A stretch of DNA of 64,000 nucleotides, from positions 1-64,000 of the forward strand of contig JAPPAV010000012.1 of NCBI GenBank assembly GCA_026705345.1, in the 5' to 3' direction. The first letter of the stretch is position 1, and each line of letters begins with the position of its first letter. Below are positions 37,655-46,689 of this stretch, one piece after another. Below the pieces are notes generated by a model that saw only the letters and a list, made by a program, of their open reading frames with translations, did not search any database and was not told the DNA's origin. The translations under genes were made by a program, and so were the position numbers. This DNA comes from Gammaproteobacteria bacterium. GTDB taxonomy: Bacteria > Pseudomonadota > Gammaproteobacteria > Pseudomonadales > Azotimanducaceae.

Positions 37655-39232
37655 TCAACCCGTCACCCCACGCGGAATATCGAGTTCGAGGAACCGCTTG
37701 AGGTACTCCTCGAAGGTTTCCCGGTCGCTGGCCTCCATCCCAGTCTGGCGGGTAAGCGACTCTTCGCTCATCGCGGTCAGCTCCTTGTGCCGCTCGGGAC
37801 TCAGCGGGCGTTCCTCGAAATAGCCCCGGTGCGCTGCGGATTGGTTCATGGCGAAGCGGAAGAAGGGTACGCGTTGTTGTCGCAGGGCGTTCAACACCCG
37901 CGCCGAGGGGGTCAGCTCGGGTTGTTCGACCTTGCGGCGTTGTAGATCGACCGCGTCGGCGTGGTCCGGGACGCCGGCTACGGCGTCGACTTCCTCCGCA
38001 ACCCGGGCGCACTGGTCCAGCAACCGCTTGGCCCAGGCAACCAGCGGAACACCGATGTCGCCATCGGTCAGTTCGAGGCCGGGTTCCCGACCGCGCTCGA
38101 CCACGACGAGCTGGTTGGAGACCATGCTCTCGGATTCGGCGCGGCTGTCCGGGGGGCTGTCCGTGAGTAGGCACAAGAGCAGAAAAACGTCCAGGAATCG
38201 GCAGATGTCGGCATCGACGCCGAGGCTTAAGAACGGATTGAGGTCGAGGCACCGGACCTCGACGTACTCCACACCGCGTCCGTAGAGCGCCTCCAGCGGT
38301 CTCTCGCCAGACCGGGTCCGTCGCTTCGGCCGGATGGCCCCGTAGAACTCGTTCTCGATTTGCAGCAGCGTCGTCGAGAGCTGTCGATAGCCGCCGGCCA
38401 CCTCCACGCCGACGGCCTCGTAGGGCGGGTAGGGTTCCGTCAGCGCGCCGAACATCGTGTCGGCGTATTCGGCCAGGCTGTTGTAGGAAATGTGCAGGGA
38501 CGACTGCGCATCGCTTTGATAGCCCAGCCGCCCCATCCTGAGCGAGGTGGCGTGGGGGAGGTAGAGCGAGCCTTCGTCGTACTGCGCCAGGCCCGAGTCG
38601 GTGTTGCGGATGAACGACTTGCACACCGCCGGCGAGGCGCCGAACAGGTACACCAGCAGCCAGGAGTAGCGCCGGAAGTTGCGGATCAGTCCAAAGTAGG
38701 CGCGTGTTACGAAATCTCGGTCCGGTGTTTGGTTCCGGCTCGCCGCGATGGTCGGCCATAGCGTCTCGGGCACCGAGAAGTTGTAGTGGATGCCGCTGAT
38801 GGTCTGCATCAGGCGGCCATAGCGATGGCTGAGGCCGTTGCGGTAGACCGTCTTCGACCGGCCGGCGTTGGAGGTCCCGAACTGGGCGATGGGAATGTTC
38901 TCGTCGCGACCGATCATGCACGGCATGCTGGTCGCCCACAGCAACTCGTCGCCCACGTTCGAGTAGACGAAGCGGTGAACGTCGGCCAGCTCGTCAAGGG
39001 CTGCCTCGGCGCTCGGATGAACGCCGGTAATGAGCTCGAGCTGGGCTTCGCTGAAGTCCATGGTGATATGCGGATGCGTCAGCGCCGATCCCAGTTCGAC
39101 GGGATGACGGGTCCTAGCCAGGATGCCGGCGGGTGTCACCCGCAGGCTCTCCTTTTCGATGCCGCGCCGCAGTGCACCGAGTTCGGCGCGACCGCGGATA
39201 GCCGCCAGCGACGCCTCCGGGAGTTCAGCCAT
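37655..39232 (-). CDS. gshA: Glutamate-cysteine ligase
   Basis: A 525-residue gammaproteobacterial-type GshA, which makes gamma-glutamylcysteine, the first step to glutathione. RRGIEKESLRV, HPVELGSALTHPHITMDFSE, LSHRYGR and VEYVEVRCLDLNPF are the signature blocks. The ATG at 39232 is preferred to 39283 because the distance to RRGIEKE then equals that of E. coli GshA and avoids a 44-base overlap with pckA. Two glutathione S-transferases in the window could use the product. Confidence 0.95.
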   Translation of the reverse strand: MAELPEASLAAIRGRAELGALRRGIEKESLRVTPAGILARTRHPVELGSALTHPHITMDFSEAQLELITGVHPSAEAALDELADVHRFVYSNVGDELLWATSMPCMIGRDENIPIAQFGTSNAGRSKTVYRNGLSHRYGRLMQTISGIHYNFSVPETLWPTIAASRNQTPDRDFVTRAYFGLIRNFRRYSWLLVYLFGASPAVCKSFIRNTDSGLAQYDEGSLYLPHATSLRMGRLGYQSDAQSSLHISYNSLAEYADTMFGALTEPYPPYEAVGVEVAGGYRQLSTTLLQIENEFYGAIRPKRRTRSGERPLEALYGRGVEYVEVRCLDLNPFLSLGVDADICRFLDVFLLLCLLTDSPPDSRAESESMVSNQLVVVERGREPGLELTDGDIGVPLVAWAKRLLDQCARVAEEVDAVAGVPDHADAVDLQRRKVEQPELTPSARVLNALRQQRVPFFRFAMNQSAAHRGYFEERPLSPERHKELTAMSEESLTRQTGMEASDRETFEEYLKRFLELDIPRGVTG

Positions 39233-39239
39233 CTTGAGG

Positions 39240-40802
39240 TTAGGTCGGACGCGGTCCCGCGGCGATGATGCCGGGGTCGACATCGAACTGGGCGAAGTTG
39301 GCCGCGAACTTGGCTGTCAGCGCCGCTCGGGCCTGATCGTAGGCGTCGGGGTCGGTCCATGTATTGCGCGGGTCGAGCAGGGCGGGGTCGACGCCCGGCG
39401 CGTCGAGCGGGATGTCGAGGTTCAGGCTCCGGACATGGCGCCTCGGCGCGTTCCTCAAGGCCCCCGACTGGATGGCGCGGACGATGCTTCGGGTGGTGCG
39501 GATGTCGAATCGCTTGCCGACCCCGTAGCCGCCACCGGTCCAGCCGGTGTTCACGAGGTACACCTCGGAGCCGAAGTTCTCGACGCGCTTCATGAGGAGG
39601 TCGGCATAGACCCGCGCTGGCCGTGGAAAGAACGCGGCACCGAAGCACGTCGAAAACGTCGCCGAGTAGGGCTCGGCTGAACCGACGACCGTGGAGCCGA
39701 CGGTCGCGGTGTAGCCGGAGAGGAAGTGGTAGGCGGCGGCCTCCTTGGATAGCATCGAAACAGGTGGCAGCACGCCGCTCAGGTCGCAGGTCAGGAAGAC
39801 CACGGCGTTGGGCTCGCCGCCTTGATTGTCGGGTACCTTGGCGCCGATGTTGGCCCGGGGATAACACGCCCGGGTGTTTTCCGTGAGCGACGAATCCCCG
39901 TAGTCGGGTTCGCGCGTCGACGGGTCCAGGACGACGTTCTCGATTATGGCGCCGAACCGAATCGCATCGTAGATGACAGGCTCCTTGTCGCGCGACAAGT
40001 CGATGCACTTGGCATAGCAGCCGCCTTCGAGGTTGAACACGACGCCTTCGCCCCAGCCGTGTTCGTCGTCGCCGATCAGCAACCTGTCCGGATCCGCGGA
40101 GAGGGTGGTCTTGCCGGTCCCGGAGAGCCCGAAGAACAGTGTCACGTCGCCGGCCGAGCCCGCGTTGGCGGCGCAGTGCATGGGCAGCACGTCGCGCTCC
40201 GGGAGCAGGAAATTCTGCACGCCGAACATCGCCTTCTTCATCTCCCCCGCGTAGCGGAGCCCCGCAAGCAGCACCCGGCGCCCGGCGAAGTCGATCATCA
40301 CCGTGGCATCGGATGCGGTCCCGTCACGCTTGGGATCGCACATGAACTCCGGTGCACTCACTACTTCCCAGGTGGGCTTGCCGGCGGGATTGAAGACCGC
40401 CGGCGTGATGAACAATGCCTTGGCGAATAGCGCGTGCCAGGCGTACTCCGTGGTGACGTTGACCGGCAGGTAGTGGACGGAACCCGCACCAACGTGTACC
40501 GCCGACACGAACGTGTCCTTCTCGGCGAGGTGGCGCTGGACGCGACGCCAGAGTGCGTCGAACACACGTGCCTCGACCGGCAGGTTGATGGATCCCCAGT
40601 CGATCGAATCCTCGGTGCCGCGTTCGGACACGATGAAGCGGTCCTTGGGCGACCGACCCGTGCGTTCACCGGTCTCGACCGCTAGCGCGCCGTTCGCCGC
40701 GAGGCGACCCTCGCCGCGCAGGACGGCAAGTTCCGCAAGTGCGGTGTTGGACAGTTCGTAGTAGCTGCGGGAACTCCGCGAGGTATCGAAATTGAGCGCC
40801 AT
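39240..40802 (-). CDS. pckA: Phosphoenolpyruvate carboxykinase (ATP)
   Basis: A 520-residue ATP-type PEP carboxykinase converting oxaloacetate and ATP to PEP and CO2, the first committed step of gluconeogenesis. [11 protein letters not shown] is the substrate-binding Arg region. [14 protein letters not shown] is the kinase-1a loop, LIGDDEHGW kinase-2, and the adenine site is near ENTRACYP. The length is normal. The gene heads a run with gshA (7 bases apart) and acpH. The 159-base gap before it shows nothing notable. Confidence 0.96.
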   Translation of the reverse strand: MALNFDTSRSSRSYYELSNTALAELAVLRGEGRLAANGALAVETGERTGRSPKDRFIVSERGTEDSIDWGSINLPVEARVFDALWRRVQRHLAEKDTFVSAVHVGAGSVHYLPVNVTTEYAWHALFAKALFITPAVFNPAGKPTWEVVSAPEFMCDPKRDGTASDATVMIDFAGRRVLLAGLRYAGEMKKAMFGVQNFLLPERDVLPMHCAANAGSAGDVTLFFGLSGTGKTTLSADPDRLLIGDDEHGWGEGVVFNLEGGCYAKCIDLSRDKEPVIYDAIRFGAIIENVVLDPSTREPDYGDSSLTENTRACYPRANIGAKVPDNQGGEPNAVVFLTCDLSGVLPPVSMLSKEAAAYHFLSGYTATVGSTVVGSAEPYSATFSTCFGAAFFPRPARVYADLLMKRVENFGSEVYLVNTGWTGGGYGVGKRFDIRTTRSIVRAIQSGALRNAPRRHVRSLNLDIPLDAPGVDPALLDPRNTWTDPDAYDQARAALTAKFAANFAQFDVDPGIIAAGPRPT

Positions 40803-40961
40803 GGCCGTCGCCCGGTTGGATCGGGGGATTCTACACGACCGGTGTCACGACTGCCTCGAACTATGGGCGACGAACGGCCTCGCCACCGAAGCCGGAGCCA
40901 TCGGCCGCCGCAACACGCGCCTCCCGCGCCTCGTCGTGTCCAGAGCTCGTGGCGACGGGCG

Positions 40962-42623
40962 CTAGGCAAGCGGCTGATGCCGTTCGGCTTGCGGTCCGAA
41001 GTGGACAACCTCGAGCAATGCGATTGTCCGCGCTATGGCATCCCGGAGCTGCAATAACATCACCTCGGGTAGTTCAACCACGAAGGACTCGCCATGGATC
41101 AAGCCAATCTCAGTGTCCGCAATCACGCCCCGTGCTTCGTTCTTCGTAATCGCCACATCCCGCCTGCGAAAATGCCTGATGAGCGATTCGCGCCAAGCTG
41201 ACCCCAGCCGAGCCGCCGGTTTGCGGAGCAGCCGCGTCATGACTGAGTCTGTGGCATCCATGTCCGATGTCTCTCTTGGTGCGAGTGCGAGAACCCCTGC
41301 GTTGCCAGCCTGCCTGTACCATGCCTCCCGGTACTTCAGCAAAACCAACTCTCTATACGGTTGCCGTCTGAGTTTTGTGACCGCGCGCCACGAACCGATC
41401 AGGGTGATGTCGTCGGCGTTCGCATGTAGACAGAGTCGCAACAGGCTGCTTCCGAAGCTTGGATATGCGTTGACGACTATGCGTTGCGCTCGATTATTCA
41501 AGAATCGTGTGCGGAAGAACGCGTCGATGGACACCCTTTGTTTCAGTTCAATGCCTGGTAGCGGATTGCCGACGAGAAGCCAGTCGATCGGTTCCGGTAG
41601 CGCGTCCAGGAGCTCTGACGGCAAGCTTCGAATGCTGACATTGCGACCCTCGCGCCCTTTTGAGTAAATGGCACTAGCCTCTTTTACCTCTCGCGATGCC
41701 GCAAAGGAGCGTGAGGTCGGTTCCAGGACGTAGAGGTCGCTCCGGCTCCCGATCGCTTGTGCGCCTTCGTAGTGATGAAAATCAGGCAACATCGCATGCT
41801 GAACCAATCGCAGGCTGTGAATGACAGACTGCGCCTTGTATGCGTTAGCAAGTTGACGATCACCAAATCCGTACGCGAGGAGGATTCGCGTGGGTTCTCC
41901 TTTGACCAAGGATTGCACGGCGCGTTGAAGAAAGAGACGTAGTCCCTCCTCCGTGTACGGCGGATCGGCAAAAGCCAGATGGCAGTGTTGCAGCAGTGAA
42001 CGTGGAAAAGCGATGCGCAGATCGGAAAAGACGGGCCTGATCCTGAGCCCTAGTGCGTGCCTTGCCGAATGAATGAACGAAAGGAGACGTTCGTCGATAT
42101 CGACCACGACGATGTCGGTGGATGGGGAGATCAGCGCCAGGGCGATAGATGTCATGTCCTGATCCCCCACGATCAATACCGCAGCGTCGCGGAGGTTGAA
42201 TGTAGAGTGCATGTAGGCCGCCCGCCGCCACAAGGTCTCAGTTGTTGCGGGCACATGGTCGAGCTGCCAGATCGGAGACGGTCGATCTGCGAGTACCTTG
42301 CCTAGTTTCGAGAGCATTGCAGACTTGTCGACTGCGGTGAGTGGCGAAGGTCGGGCTGCCGCAAGAACCTCGGACACGGCACGATGGTGTTCCCTGTCCA
42401 TGACAAAACCCGCCGGTAGTTCCTCGACGAATGGACCAAGCGTCTGTACGATTTCCTTGATAGACCTGTGCGACAGCCCAGTCTTTAGCACCAGATCTGC
42501 CATTGGCACAGGTCGGGTGGACACGAGCAAACCGACCACGGCGTGTGCGCGCCGCAGATCGATGCCCCATTGCCGACGCAGCCCGTCAAGGGCGGATTCG
42601 ATGGTTTGATCGATCTTCTCCAT
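40962..42623 (-). CDS. bpsA: N4-bis(aminopropyl)spermidine synthase (BpsA/DUF43)-like protein
   Basis: A 553-residue protein. An N-terminal winged-helix segment (about residues 25-75) precedes a Rossmann aminopropyltransferase domain carrying AVLIVGDQDMTSIALAL and FADPPYTEEGLRLFL. These correspond to the GDDD and DPPY sites of BpsA, which makes branched-chain polyamines from spermidine and decarboxylated SAM. About 200 extra C-terminal residues (from IDWLLVGNPLPG on) exceed the usual length of about 350. BpsA is best known from thermophilic archaea and bacteria. The DNA is clearly less GC-rich than its neighbours, a sign of transfer. It starts 12 bases after the hslR stop. Confidence 0.75.
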   Translation of the reverse strand: MEKIDQTIESALDGLRRQWGIDLRRAHAVVGLLVSTRPVPMADLVLKTGLSHRSIKEIVQTLGPFVEELPAGFVMDREHHRAVSEVLAAARPSPLTAVDKSAMLSKLGKVLADRPSPIWQLDHVPATTETLWRRAAYMHSTFNLRDAAVLIVGDQDMTSIALALISPSTDIVVVDIDERLLSFIHSARHALGLRIRPVFSDLRIAFPRSLLQHCHLAFADPPYTEEGLRLFLQRAVQSLVKGEPTRILLAYGFGDRQLANAYKAQSVIHSLRLVQHAMLPDFHHYEGAQAIGSRSDLYVLEPTSRSFAASREVKEASAIYSKGREGRNVSIRSLPSELLDALPEPIDWLLVGNPLPGIELKQRVSIDAFFRTRFLNNRAQRIVVNAYPSFGSSLLRLCLHANADDITLIGSWRAVTKLRRQPYRELVLLKYREAWYRQAGNAGVLALAPRETSDMDATDSVMTRLLRKPAARLGSAWRESLIRHFRRRDVAITKNEARGVIADTEIGLIHGESFVVELPEVMLLQLRDAIARTIALLEVVHFGPQAERHQPLA

Positions 42624-42634
42624 ACAACGGGGCG

Positions 42635-43033
42635 TCAACCGAGGGTCTTCAACTCCCGCAGCGCCCGCCGCTGCTTCTTGTTGGGACGCGATTTGGGCAC
42701 GGTGAGCCCCGCGGCACGCATGCGCCGTTCCGACCGCAACCTCTCGCGGATATCGATGGATTCGGGCGTTTCCTCGTACAAGGTCGCGGCAATGGCTGCG
42801 CTGCCCCGGCGTTCGGCGATTTGGACGACCGTCACCGTCTGTTCGACTTCGCCACGGGTCACCGTGAGCCGGTCACCCGGAACGACCTCCTTTGCAGGCT
42901 TCGTGCGGGTGCCGTTGAGATGGACCTTGCCGCCGTCGACGGCGGTCTTGGCGAGGCTCCGGGTCTTGTAGAAACGAGCTGCCCAGAGCCATTTGTCTAG
43001 GCGAACGCGGGTTTCATCGGGTCCGGTCGACAT
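42635..43033 (-). CDS. hslR: Ribosome-associated heat-shock protein Hsp15
   Basis: A 132-residue S4-domain RNA-binding protein. VRLDKWLWAARFYKTRSLAKTAVDGGKVHLNG is the S4 fold, and the basic C-terminus (PKSRPNKKQRRALRELK) is typical of HslR. In E. coli Hsp15 binds 50S subunits carrying nascent chains and helps recycle them after heat stress. It is divergent from cysQ, with 17 bases between starts. Confidence 0.92.
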   Translation of the reverse strand: MSTGPDETRVRLDKWLWAARFYKTRSLAKTAVDGGKVHLNGTRTKPAKEVVPGDRLTVTRGEVEQTVTVVQIAERRGSAAIAATLYEETPESIDIRERLRSERRMRAAGLTVPKSRPNKKQRRALRELKTLG

Positions 43034-43050
43034 GCCCCTATACTAACCGG

Positions 43051-43845
43051 GTGGACGCCGCGCTAATCGAAATCGTCGAGGCTGCGGGCAGTGCCATCCT
43101 TGAGGTCTACGGCACCGCCTTCGAAGTCGAGACCAAGGACGACGACTCGCCGCTGACCGAGGCGGACCGCCGCGCGCACCGCATCATCGTCGATGGCCTG
43201 CTCGCCCTGACGCCGAATCTGCCCATCGTCTCGGAGGAGGCCGAACCGCCGCCATACGACGAACGACGTCGCTGGCAGCGCTACTGGCTCGTGGATCCTC
43301 TTGATGGGACCAAGGAGTTCGTGGAGCGCAACGGGGAGTTCACCGTCAACATCGCGCTGATCGACGGCGCGGAGCCGGTACTCGGCGTGGTTGGAGTGCC
43401 GGCACAGGGCAAGACCTACTTGGGCGACCGCGCGCAACACAAGGCGTGGCGGCACGACGACCGCGGTAGAACGCCGTTGCACACGCGCGCCATGCGGGGC
43501 GACAGCATTGCCCTAGTCGCCAGCCGCCGGCACGGCGCGGTGCGCCTCGAGGGGTATCTGCAAGTGCTTGAGGACAGCTTCCCCCGCGTCGAACGCGTTC
43601 ATCTGGGCAGTTCGTTGAAACTGTGCGTCCTGGCGGAAGGTGGGGCGGACCTCTATCCCCGGCTCGGGCCCACGTCGGAGTGGGACATCGCGGCCGCCCA
43701 TGCGGTGTTGGCGGCGGCAGGAGGTGCCGTCACGCAGCTGGACGGCAGGCCGATCCGCTACAACAAGGAGTCGTTCCTGAATCCGGACTTTCTGGCCGTG
43801 GCGGACCCAACCTACCCTTGGAATTCCTTGCTCCCGGCGCCGTAA
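43051..43845 (+). CDS. cysQ: 3'(2'),5'-bisphosphate nucleotidase
   Basis: A 264-residue inositol-monophosphatase superfamily enzyme that dephosphorylates PAP, a by-product of sulfate assimilation. DDSPLTEADRRAH, VSEEAE, the metal site VDPLDGTKEFVERNGEFTVN and WDIAAAHAVLAAAGG are CysQ motifs. The start is GTG at 43051. It is divergent from hslR, and the DUF35 gene follows on the same strand after 41 bases. Confidence 0.93.
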   Translation: MDAALIEIVEAAGSAILEVYGTAFEVETKDDDSPLTEADRRAHRIIVDGLLALTPNLPIVSEEAEPPPYDERRRWQRYWLVDPLDGTKEFVERNGEFTVNIALIDGAEPVLGVVGVPAQGKTYLGDRAQHKAWRHDDRGRTPLHTRAMRGDSIALVASRRHGAVRLEGYLQVLEDSFPRVERVHLGSSLKLCVLAEGGADLYPRLGPTSEWDIAAAHAVLAAAGGAVTQLDGRPIRYNKESFLNPDFLAVADPTYPWNSLLPAP

Positions 43846-43886
43846 GAGCCCCATACTCGCCCGCTTTTGCGATTGGAGGGAGCAAT

Positions 43887-44312
43887 ATGGCGGACAGCCT
43901 GGGCAAGCGCCCGCGCCCGTTGCCACGGCCAACGCCGGAAACACGGCATTTCTGGGACGGTACCAAGGCAGGCGAACTGCGTCTGCAGCGCTGCAACGAC
44001 TGCGGGCACGTCTATTTGCCACCGCGGCCGCTTTGTCCGGCGTGCAGTTCGCGCAATGTCGACGTGTTCACTGCGAGCGGCAAGGGCAAGCTTCTGAGCT
44101 ACGTGATCAACCACCGCCCGCACCCGTCTTTCGATGGTCCCTACGCCATTGCCGTGGTCGAGCTCGACGAGGGGCCGACGATGCTCTCCAACATCGTAGA
44201 CTGCGATCAAACCCCGGACGCCTTGGTGCTCGATATGCCACTCGAGGTGACTTTCGAGGACAACGGCGACATCGCCATTCCGTTGTTCCGCCCCCGGGAG
44301 AGCCAATCATGA
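43887..44312 (+). CDS. DUF35 OB-fold/zinc-ribbon protein, thiolase partner
   Basis: A 141-residue protein with an N-terminal rubredoxin-like zinc ribbon (CNDCGHVYLPP and LCPACSS) and a C-terminal OB-fold (YVINHRPHPSFDGPYAIAVVEL). DUF35 proteins pair with thiolases or hydratases in steroid and acyl-CoA metabolism and in archaeal mevalonate synthesis, where they hold or channel the acyl-CoA. GGAGGGAG four bases before ATG 43887 fixes the start. Its TGA overlaps the thiolase ATG, so the two products probably form a complex. Confidence 0.9.
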   Translation: MADSLGKRPRPLPRPTPETRHFWDGTKAGELRLQRCNDCGHVYLPPRPLCPACSSRNVDVFTASGKGKLLSYVINHRPHPSFDGPYAIAVVELDEGPTMLSNIVDCDQTPDALVLDMPLEVTFEDNGDIAIPLFRPRESQS

Positions 44313-45442
44313 CCGTCGCCATCGTTGGTGCCGCCGAGACCACGGAACTCGGCAAGATTCCCGGCATGAGCCAGATCCAACTCCACGCCGACGCTGCTCT
44401 GAACACCTTGGCGGACGCCGGTCTCAAGGCCAAGGACATCGACGGTGTCGCCACGGCCGGTGAATCGCCGGTCAACGTCGCCCACTACCTCGGGATCGCT
44501 CCGCGCTGGGTGGACGGCAGTTCCGTGGGTGGCTGCTCGTTCATGCTCCATGTACGACATGCCGCCGCGGCCATCGAGGCGGGGTATGCCGATACCGTGC
44601 TCGTCACCCACGGCGAGAGCGGCCGATCCGGCGTTGGACGAGGCGGCGGCGGCGGCGGCGGCGGTTCCCTGCTGGCCCAATTCGAAGGTCCCTACGGCTC
44701 GATGGGCCCGACCACGATGTTCACGATCGGCGTGCTGCGCTACATGAAGCAGTACGGAATGACCCACGAACAGTTGGCGATGGTCGCCGTGGTGCAACGC
44801 GAATGGGCCGGCATGAACCCGCGAGCGTCGTATCGCGATCCGATCACCGTGGACGACGTCTTGAACTCGCGCATGATCGCCTACCCGTTCCACCTCCTGG
44901 AATGCTGCCTCGTTACCGACGGCGGCGGTGCGTTGATCCTGACGTCTGCGGAACGAGCCGCGGATTTCCCCAACAAACCGGTCTACATCCTGGGCAGCGG
45001 CGAGAGCGTCGAGACCCCGATGGTCAGCCAGATGAAGGACTTGACCAGTTCGCAGGCGTTCCGCATTGCCGGTGGCGAAGCCATGCGATCGGCCCGAATC
45101 AACCACGGCGATGTGGATCACATGATGGTGTACGACGCCTTCGCACACCTCCCGATCTGGGGACTGGAGGATCTCGGTTTCTGCGCACGCGGCGAAGCAC
45201 CGGGGTTCATCGAAGACGGCAATACACGGCCCGGCGGTGCCCTGCCGCTCAACACCAACGGCGGCGGTCTGTCGTACATGCACTCGGGTATGTATGGCAT
45301 GTACGCGCTGCAAGAGAGCGTTCGGCAAATGCGCGGCACGGCACCGGCGCAGGTGCCGGGTGCTGCGGTCTCGCTGTGTCTGGGCGTCGGCGGAATGTTC
45401 GCCGCCAGCGGTTGCATCGTGATGGGCAACGAGCTGCCATAA
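44309..45442 (+). CDS. Thiolase-family (SCP-x type) acyltransferase
   Basis: A 377-residue thiolase-fold protein of the lipid-transfer/SCP-x branch. VAIVGAAETTELGK opens it. GSSVGGCSFMLH holds the cysteine expected at the nucleophile position. YDAFAHLPIWGLEDLGFC and PLNTNGGGLSYMHSGMYGM are the His-containing late motifs. It may act on branched or steroid acyl-CoA with the DUF35 partner encoded just upstream; substrate unknown. An eight-glycine run (about residues 112-119) is encoded by seven GGC codons and one GGT, a microsatellite that could vary in length. Confidence 0.88.
   Translation: MTVAIVGAAETTELGKIPGMSQIQLHADAALNTLADAGLKAKDIDGVATAGESPVNVAHYLGIAPRWVDGSSVGGCSFMLHVRHAAAAIEAGYADTVLVTHGESGRSGVGRGGGGGGGGSLLAQFEGPYGSMGPTTMFTIGVLRYMKQYGMTHEQLAMVAVVQREWAGMNPRASYRDPITVDDVLNSRMIAYPFHLLECCLVTDGGGALILTSAERAADFPNKPVYILGSGESVETPMVSQMKDLTSSQAFRIAGGEAMRSARINHGDVDHMMVYDAFAHLPIWGLEDLGFCARGEAPGFIEDGNTRPGGALPLNTNGGGLSYMHSGMYGMYALQESVRQMRGTAPAQVPGAAVSLCLGVGGMFAASGCIVMGNELP
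44642..44665 (+). repeat. (GGC)7 triplet microsatellite inside the thiolase gene
   Basis: Seven consecutive GGC codons followed by GGT encode a glycine loop. Gains or losses would stay in frame and change only the loop length. Confidence 0.8.
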
Positions 45443-45458
45443 CCCGTTGATAAACGGG
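45443..45458 (+). terminator. Weak terminator-like hairpin after the thiolase gene
   Basis: CCCGTT-GATA-AACGGG, starting right after the stop codon and followed by the AT-rich ATATTTAG rather than a true T-run. It may end the DUF35/thiolase transcript. Confidence 0.4.
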
Positions 45459-45492
45459 ATATTTAGGTTCGTGGAGAGGCTCTGCGGAGTGG

Positions 45493-45580
45493 CCTCACTA
45501 GCCGGGCTGCATGGATGAAAGTGTGATCGCCCTGCAGAGGAGAACTACACTGTATCGATATACAGACCCGACTAGTGAGG
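45493..45580 (+). ncRNA. Possible structured RNA, three-way junction
   Basis: In a 360-base gene-free gap of noticeably lower GC, CCTCACTAG (45493-45501) and CTAGTGAGG (45572-45580) pair perfectly. They are extended after a 2x2 internal loop by GGG/CCC. Between them are two nested hairpins: CTGCA/TGCAG (45507-45537) and CTGTAT-CGAT-ATACAG (45550-45565). A further hairpin CACCGC/GCGGTG follows near 45626-45642. No known RNA family was recognised. It could also be a mobile-element remnant. The strand is arbitrary. Confidence 0.35.
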
Positions 45581-45802
45581 AGCCCAATATAGCAGATGGG
45601 ATTGGCGAATTTGAGGGGGTTTCGGCACCGCCGGGAGCGGTGGTGAGAAATCTCGAATGACATCAATCGGTTAACGATTGCGATTCCATATTTCCTTCAC
45701 TTTTCGACTCGCCACGCGATTCCTTTGGCCCGTCTCGACCCGTCGCGGCCCGGCTTCGCCGAGCCGCCGTGGCCGAGATTCGGTCGGGTATGATTGGCCG
45801 CT

Positions 45803-46642
45803 ATGCCGTTGTTGGACCCCGAGCAAACCGACGCGTTCGACCGCGATGGCTATCTGGTCCTGCCGGGTGTCTTCGATGCAGACGAAGTCGCCGCGATGCG
45901 GACGGACGCCGACTTCATTCTCGAGTTGATCGTCAATTCATCCCTCGCAAACGAGCGCCAGAGCCGGCGCTTGGACATCCGGCGGCAGCGCGACGGCACG
46001 ATGATCGTGCGCAAGATCCAACCGATCGTGGATCTTGCCCTCGCCTTGGCCAAGTTCTCGGCCGACGAACGTCTGCTCGGGCCGATGTCGGAACTGATGG
46101 GAGACGAGCCGGTGCTCATGGAAGAGAAACTGAACTACAAGCAGCCGGTGCCGTCGATGGAGGCGTTTCGGGTGCCGGCGGACGACGACCGGTTTCCCGT
46201 CCACAACGACTGGGCCTACTACAAGGTGAATGGCTACCCTCAAGGCATCGTCTCGTCGGCGCTGACGATCGATGAATGCCACGAGGGCAACGGGCCGATA
46301 CGGGTCTTTCCGGGGACGCACAAACGGCACATCGATCACCTCCGGGTCCGCAACGGCCTGGAGGTGCCGCCGGGGACCGTCGACCTCGACCAAAGCGTCG
46401 TCGTGCTGGCGCCGCCGGGCTCGGTGATGTTCTTTCACAGCTGCCTCATCCACACCTCGAGCCCCAACGACTCGGGGGTGTCGAGGCGCGTGATGATCTA
46501 CAGCCATTTCCCGAAGGCGGCAGCACTCGGCTTCGACATCCGGAACGGACCGAATCGCTTGAACGAATCGCCGTGGGAATGGCGCTATCAGCGCATGAAG
46601 GCGGCCGGGGAATTCGTCGATTCGTTCCGTGTCGCCGGTTGA
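45803..46642 (+). CDS. Phytanoyl-CoA dioxygenase (PhyH) family protein
   Basis: A 279-residue Fe(II)/2-oxoglutarate oxygenase. FDRDGYLVLPGVFDADEVAAM is the opening block, and VHNDWAYY gives the H-x-D iron ligands. GPIRVFPGTHKRHI precedes the distal ligand segment FHSCLIHTSSPNDSGVSRR, with His and Arg. All three ligands are present, so it should be active; the substrate is unknown. ATG 45803 is preferred to the TTG at 45794. The ketopantoate reductase-like gene follows by 47 bases, perhaps as an operon. Confidence 0.88.
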   Translation: MPLLDPEQTDAFDRDGYLVLPGVFDADEVAAMRTDADFILELIVNSSLANERQSRRLDIRRQRDGTMIVRKIQPIVDLALALAKFSADERLLGPMSELMGDEPVLMEEKLNYKQPVPSMEAFRVPADDDRFPVHNDWAYYKVNGYPQGIVSSALTIDECHEGNGPIRVFPGTHKRHIDHLRVRNGLEVPPGTVDLDQSVVVLAPPGSVMFFHSCLIHTSSPNDSGVSRRVMIYSHFPKAAALGFDIRNGPNRLNESPWEWRYQRMKAAGEFVDSFRVAG

Positions 46643-46689
46643 CCGATTGTCGGATCCACCCAAGCGCAACCCCCGGAGGTGAAACCCCA

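Noticed and set aside
45463-45666. Minus-strand open frame of 67 codons in the structured intergenic block
   Set aside because: No start signal and no recognisable motif. The inverted repeats explain the local structure better.
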